A stretch of 5,045 bases of DNA from Dethiobacter sp. (GTDB taxonomy: Bacteria; Bacillota; Dethiobacteria; DTU022), in assembly GCA_018333405.1 (NCBI GenBank), contig JAGXSR010000068.1, forward strand, positions 1 through 5,045, read 5' to 3'. The translations under genes were made by a program, and so were the position numbers. The notes under the pieces are model-generated. The model made no database searches. It worked only from the letters and a program-made list of their open reading frames with translations, and was not told the origin of the DNA. Below, one piece after another: positions 4,142-5,045 of the stretch (position 1 is the first letter of the stretch; each line of letters starts with the position of its first letter).

Positions 4142-5045
4142 AAATCAAGTCCATGTCTGATTATAACCGGTTATCCGGTTTATGCGCCCGGGCGCTGGAT
4201 AATCAAAAGATTAAAGTGCTGGTAAGCGCCGATACCGGCGGCGTCGCCGTAGGGGCTTTGGAGATATATCATCAGCTAAAAGAGCTGATCGAGGAGCAAG
4301 GGTTGCTGGCAGATCTTGACTTGAGTCGGCAGAAGACAGGTATAGGCATTAAAAAAAGCGGTTGTTTCGGCTGTTTTGAGGGAGGGCCGCTGGTTAAGAT
4401 TCTGCCGCACGATTATCTCTATCTGGAAGTTAAGAAAGAAGATTGTGCGGAGATAGTGCAAACCACGCTCATTGAGGGCAAGCCGATCGAGAGGCTGATG
4501 TTCAAGCGGGACGGTGTACTCTGTGCGGCCCAAGACGAGATACCGTATTACAAAAAACAGCTCAAGCTGGTACTGGAGAACTGCGGGAAGATTGACCCTG
4601 AATCAATAGAGGAATATATCGTCCGGGGGGGCTACAGGGGACTGGCCAAATGTATTTATGAAATGGTTCCTGAACAGATCTGCCGGGAGGTGCTGGATTC
4701 CAATTTAAGAGGGCGCGGCGGCGGCGGTTTTCCTACGGGCCGGAAATGGACCCAGGTGCTGGCCCAGAAGAGCGAGATCAAGTATGTGGTATGTAACGGC
4801 GATGAGGGTGACCCGGGAGCCTTTATGGACAGATGCATTATGGAGGGCGATCCGCACCTGGTGATCGAGGGAATGGCTATAGCGGGATATGCCACCCGCA
4901 GCGCCGAGGGGTATATCTATGTGCGAGCCGAATACCCGCTGGCGGTGCAGCGCCTGAAAATCGCCATCGAGCAGGCTGGCCGGTATGGATTCTTAGGTGA
5001 GGATATAATGGGTTCCGGGTTTAATTTCAATATAAAAATTGTCCG
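4138..5045 (+). CDS. NuoF/HndC-like FMN- and NAD(P)(H)-binding diaphorase subunit, N-terminal part
   Basis: The first 302 residues of a protein that continues past the window; relatives are about 550-620 residues. Residues about 24-115 form an N-terminal thioredoxin-like domain (ALEIYHQLKELIEEQG, then KKSGCFGCFEGGPLVKILP). The 51-kDa NuoF flavin domain follows: IDPESIEEYIVRGGYRGLAK (152-171), the glycine-rich NLRGRGGGGFPTGRKW (189-204) for FMN/NADH binding, and YVVCNGDEGDPGAFMDR (216-232) with EGDPHLVIEGMAIAGYA. The C-terminal [4Fe-4S] site and ferredoxin-like part should lie downstream. The presence of the N-terminal extra domain and the RGRGGGGFPTG wording favour HydB/HndC of [FeFe]-hydrogenases over Complex I NuoF. 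In the N-terminal domain the usual first C-x4-C is replaced by DTGGVAVGA and the second motif is C-x2-C (C76, C79) instead of C-x3-C, so that cluster is probably lost. The ATG overlaps the preceding stop. Confidence 0.92.
   Translation, partial: MKIKSMSDYNRLSGLCARALDNQKIKVLVSADTGGVAVGALEIYHQLKELIEEQGLLADLDLSRQKTGIGIKKSGCFGCFEGGPLVKILPHDYLYLEVKKEDCAEIVQTTLIEGKPIERLMFKRDGVLCAAQDEIPYYKKQLKLVLENCGKIDPESIEEYIVRGGYRGLAKCIYEMVPEQICREVLDSNLRGRGGGGFPTGRKWTQVLAQKSEIKYVVCNGDEGDPGAFMDRCIMEGDPHLVIEGMAIAGYATRSAEGYIYVRAEYPLAVQRLKIAIEQAGRYGFLGEDIMGSGFNFNIKIV

Noticed and set aside
4276..4533. Minus-strand open frame of 85 codons within the NuoF-like gene
   Set aside because: It is antisense to a conserved diaphorase domain and has no support of its own.

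Overview
The window looks like a chromosomal segment of a strict anaerobe, most likely a Bacillota/Clostridia member of the Desulfotomaculum-Pelotomaculum or Syntrophomonas type. This is an inference from the NuoE/NuoF-like hydrogenase or formate dehydrogenase diaphorase genes, the strong purine-rich ribosome binding sites, the NatAB-type ABC exporter and the SPFH plus ribbon-helix-helix gene pair. Nothing in the window fixes the species.

Left part (1-2694, all minus strand): five closely packed genes read from right to left. They are an SPFH/band-7 membrane protein (2613-1591), a 57-residue ribbon-helix-helix DNA-binding protein (1568-1395), a 60-residue two-helix membrane protein (1357-1175), a NatA-like ABC ATPase (1175-252) and the start of its ABC-2 permease (259 to beyond position 1). 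Gaps are 22 and 37 nt, then a 1-nt overlap and an 8-nt overlap. I see no terminator between them, so they are probably one operon. A near-consensus sigma-A promoter (TTGACT, 17 nt, TAATAT) lies just upstream of the SPFH gene. A perfect 8-3-8 palindrome sits at its expected transcription start and could be the operator for the operon's own ribbon-helix-helix protein.

Middle (about 2695-3275): a degraded junction of two broken genes. A fragment of a REP-associated (Y1/HUH) transposase on the plus strand keeps its HxH motif but lacks its N-terminus and catalytic-tyrosine end, and it carries a perfect 28-bp palindrome inside its reading frame. It abuts the N-terminal quarter of a ZupT-like zinc transporter on the minus strand, whose remaining sequence is absent. 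Positions 3276-3655 contain no convincing gene but hold a promoter for the genes to the right.

Right part (3656-5045, plus strand): a NuoE/HndA-like [2Fe-2S] subunit followed with an ATGA overlap by a NuoF/HndC-like FMN/NAD(H)-binding subunit that runs off the window. Together they would form the diaphorase part of an NAD(P)-linked, possibly electron-bifurcating, [FeFe]-hydrogenase or formate dehydrogenase; the catalytic subunit should lie just downstream. The NuoF-like protein has an N-terminal thioredoxin-like domain in which the usual first pair of cluster-binding cysteines is missing, and a GC-rich hairpin covers its ribosome binding site.
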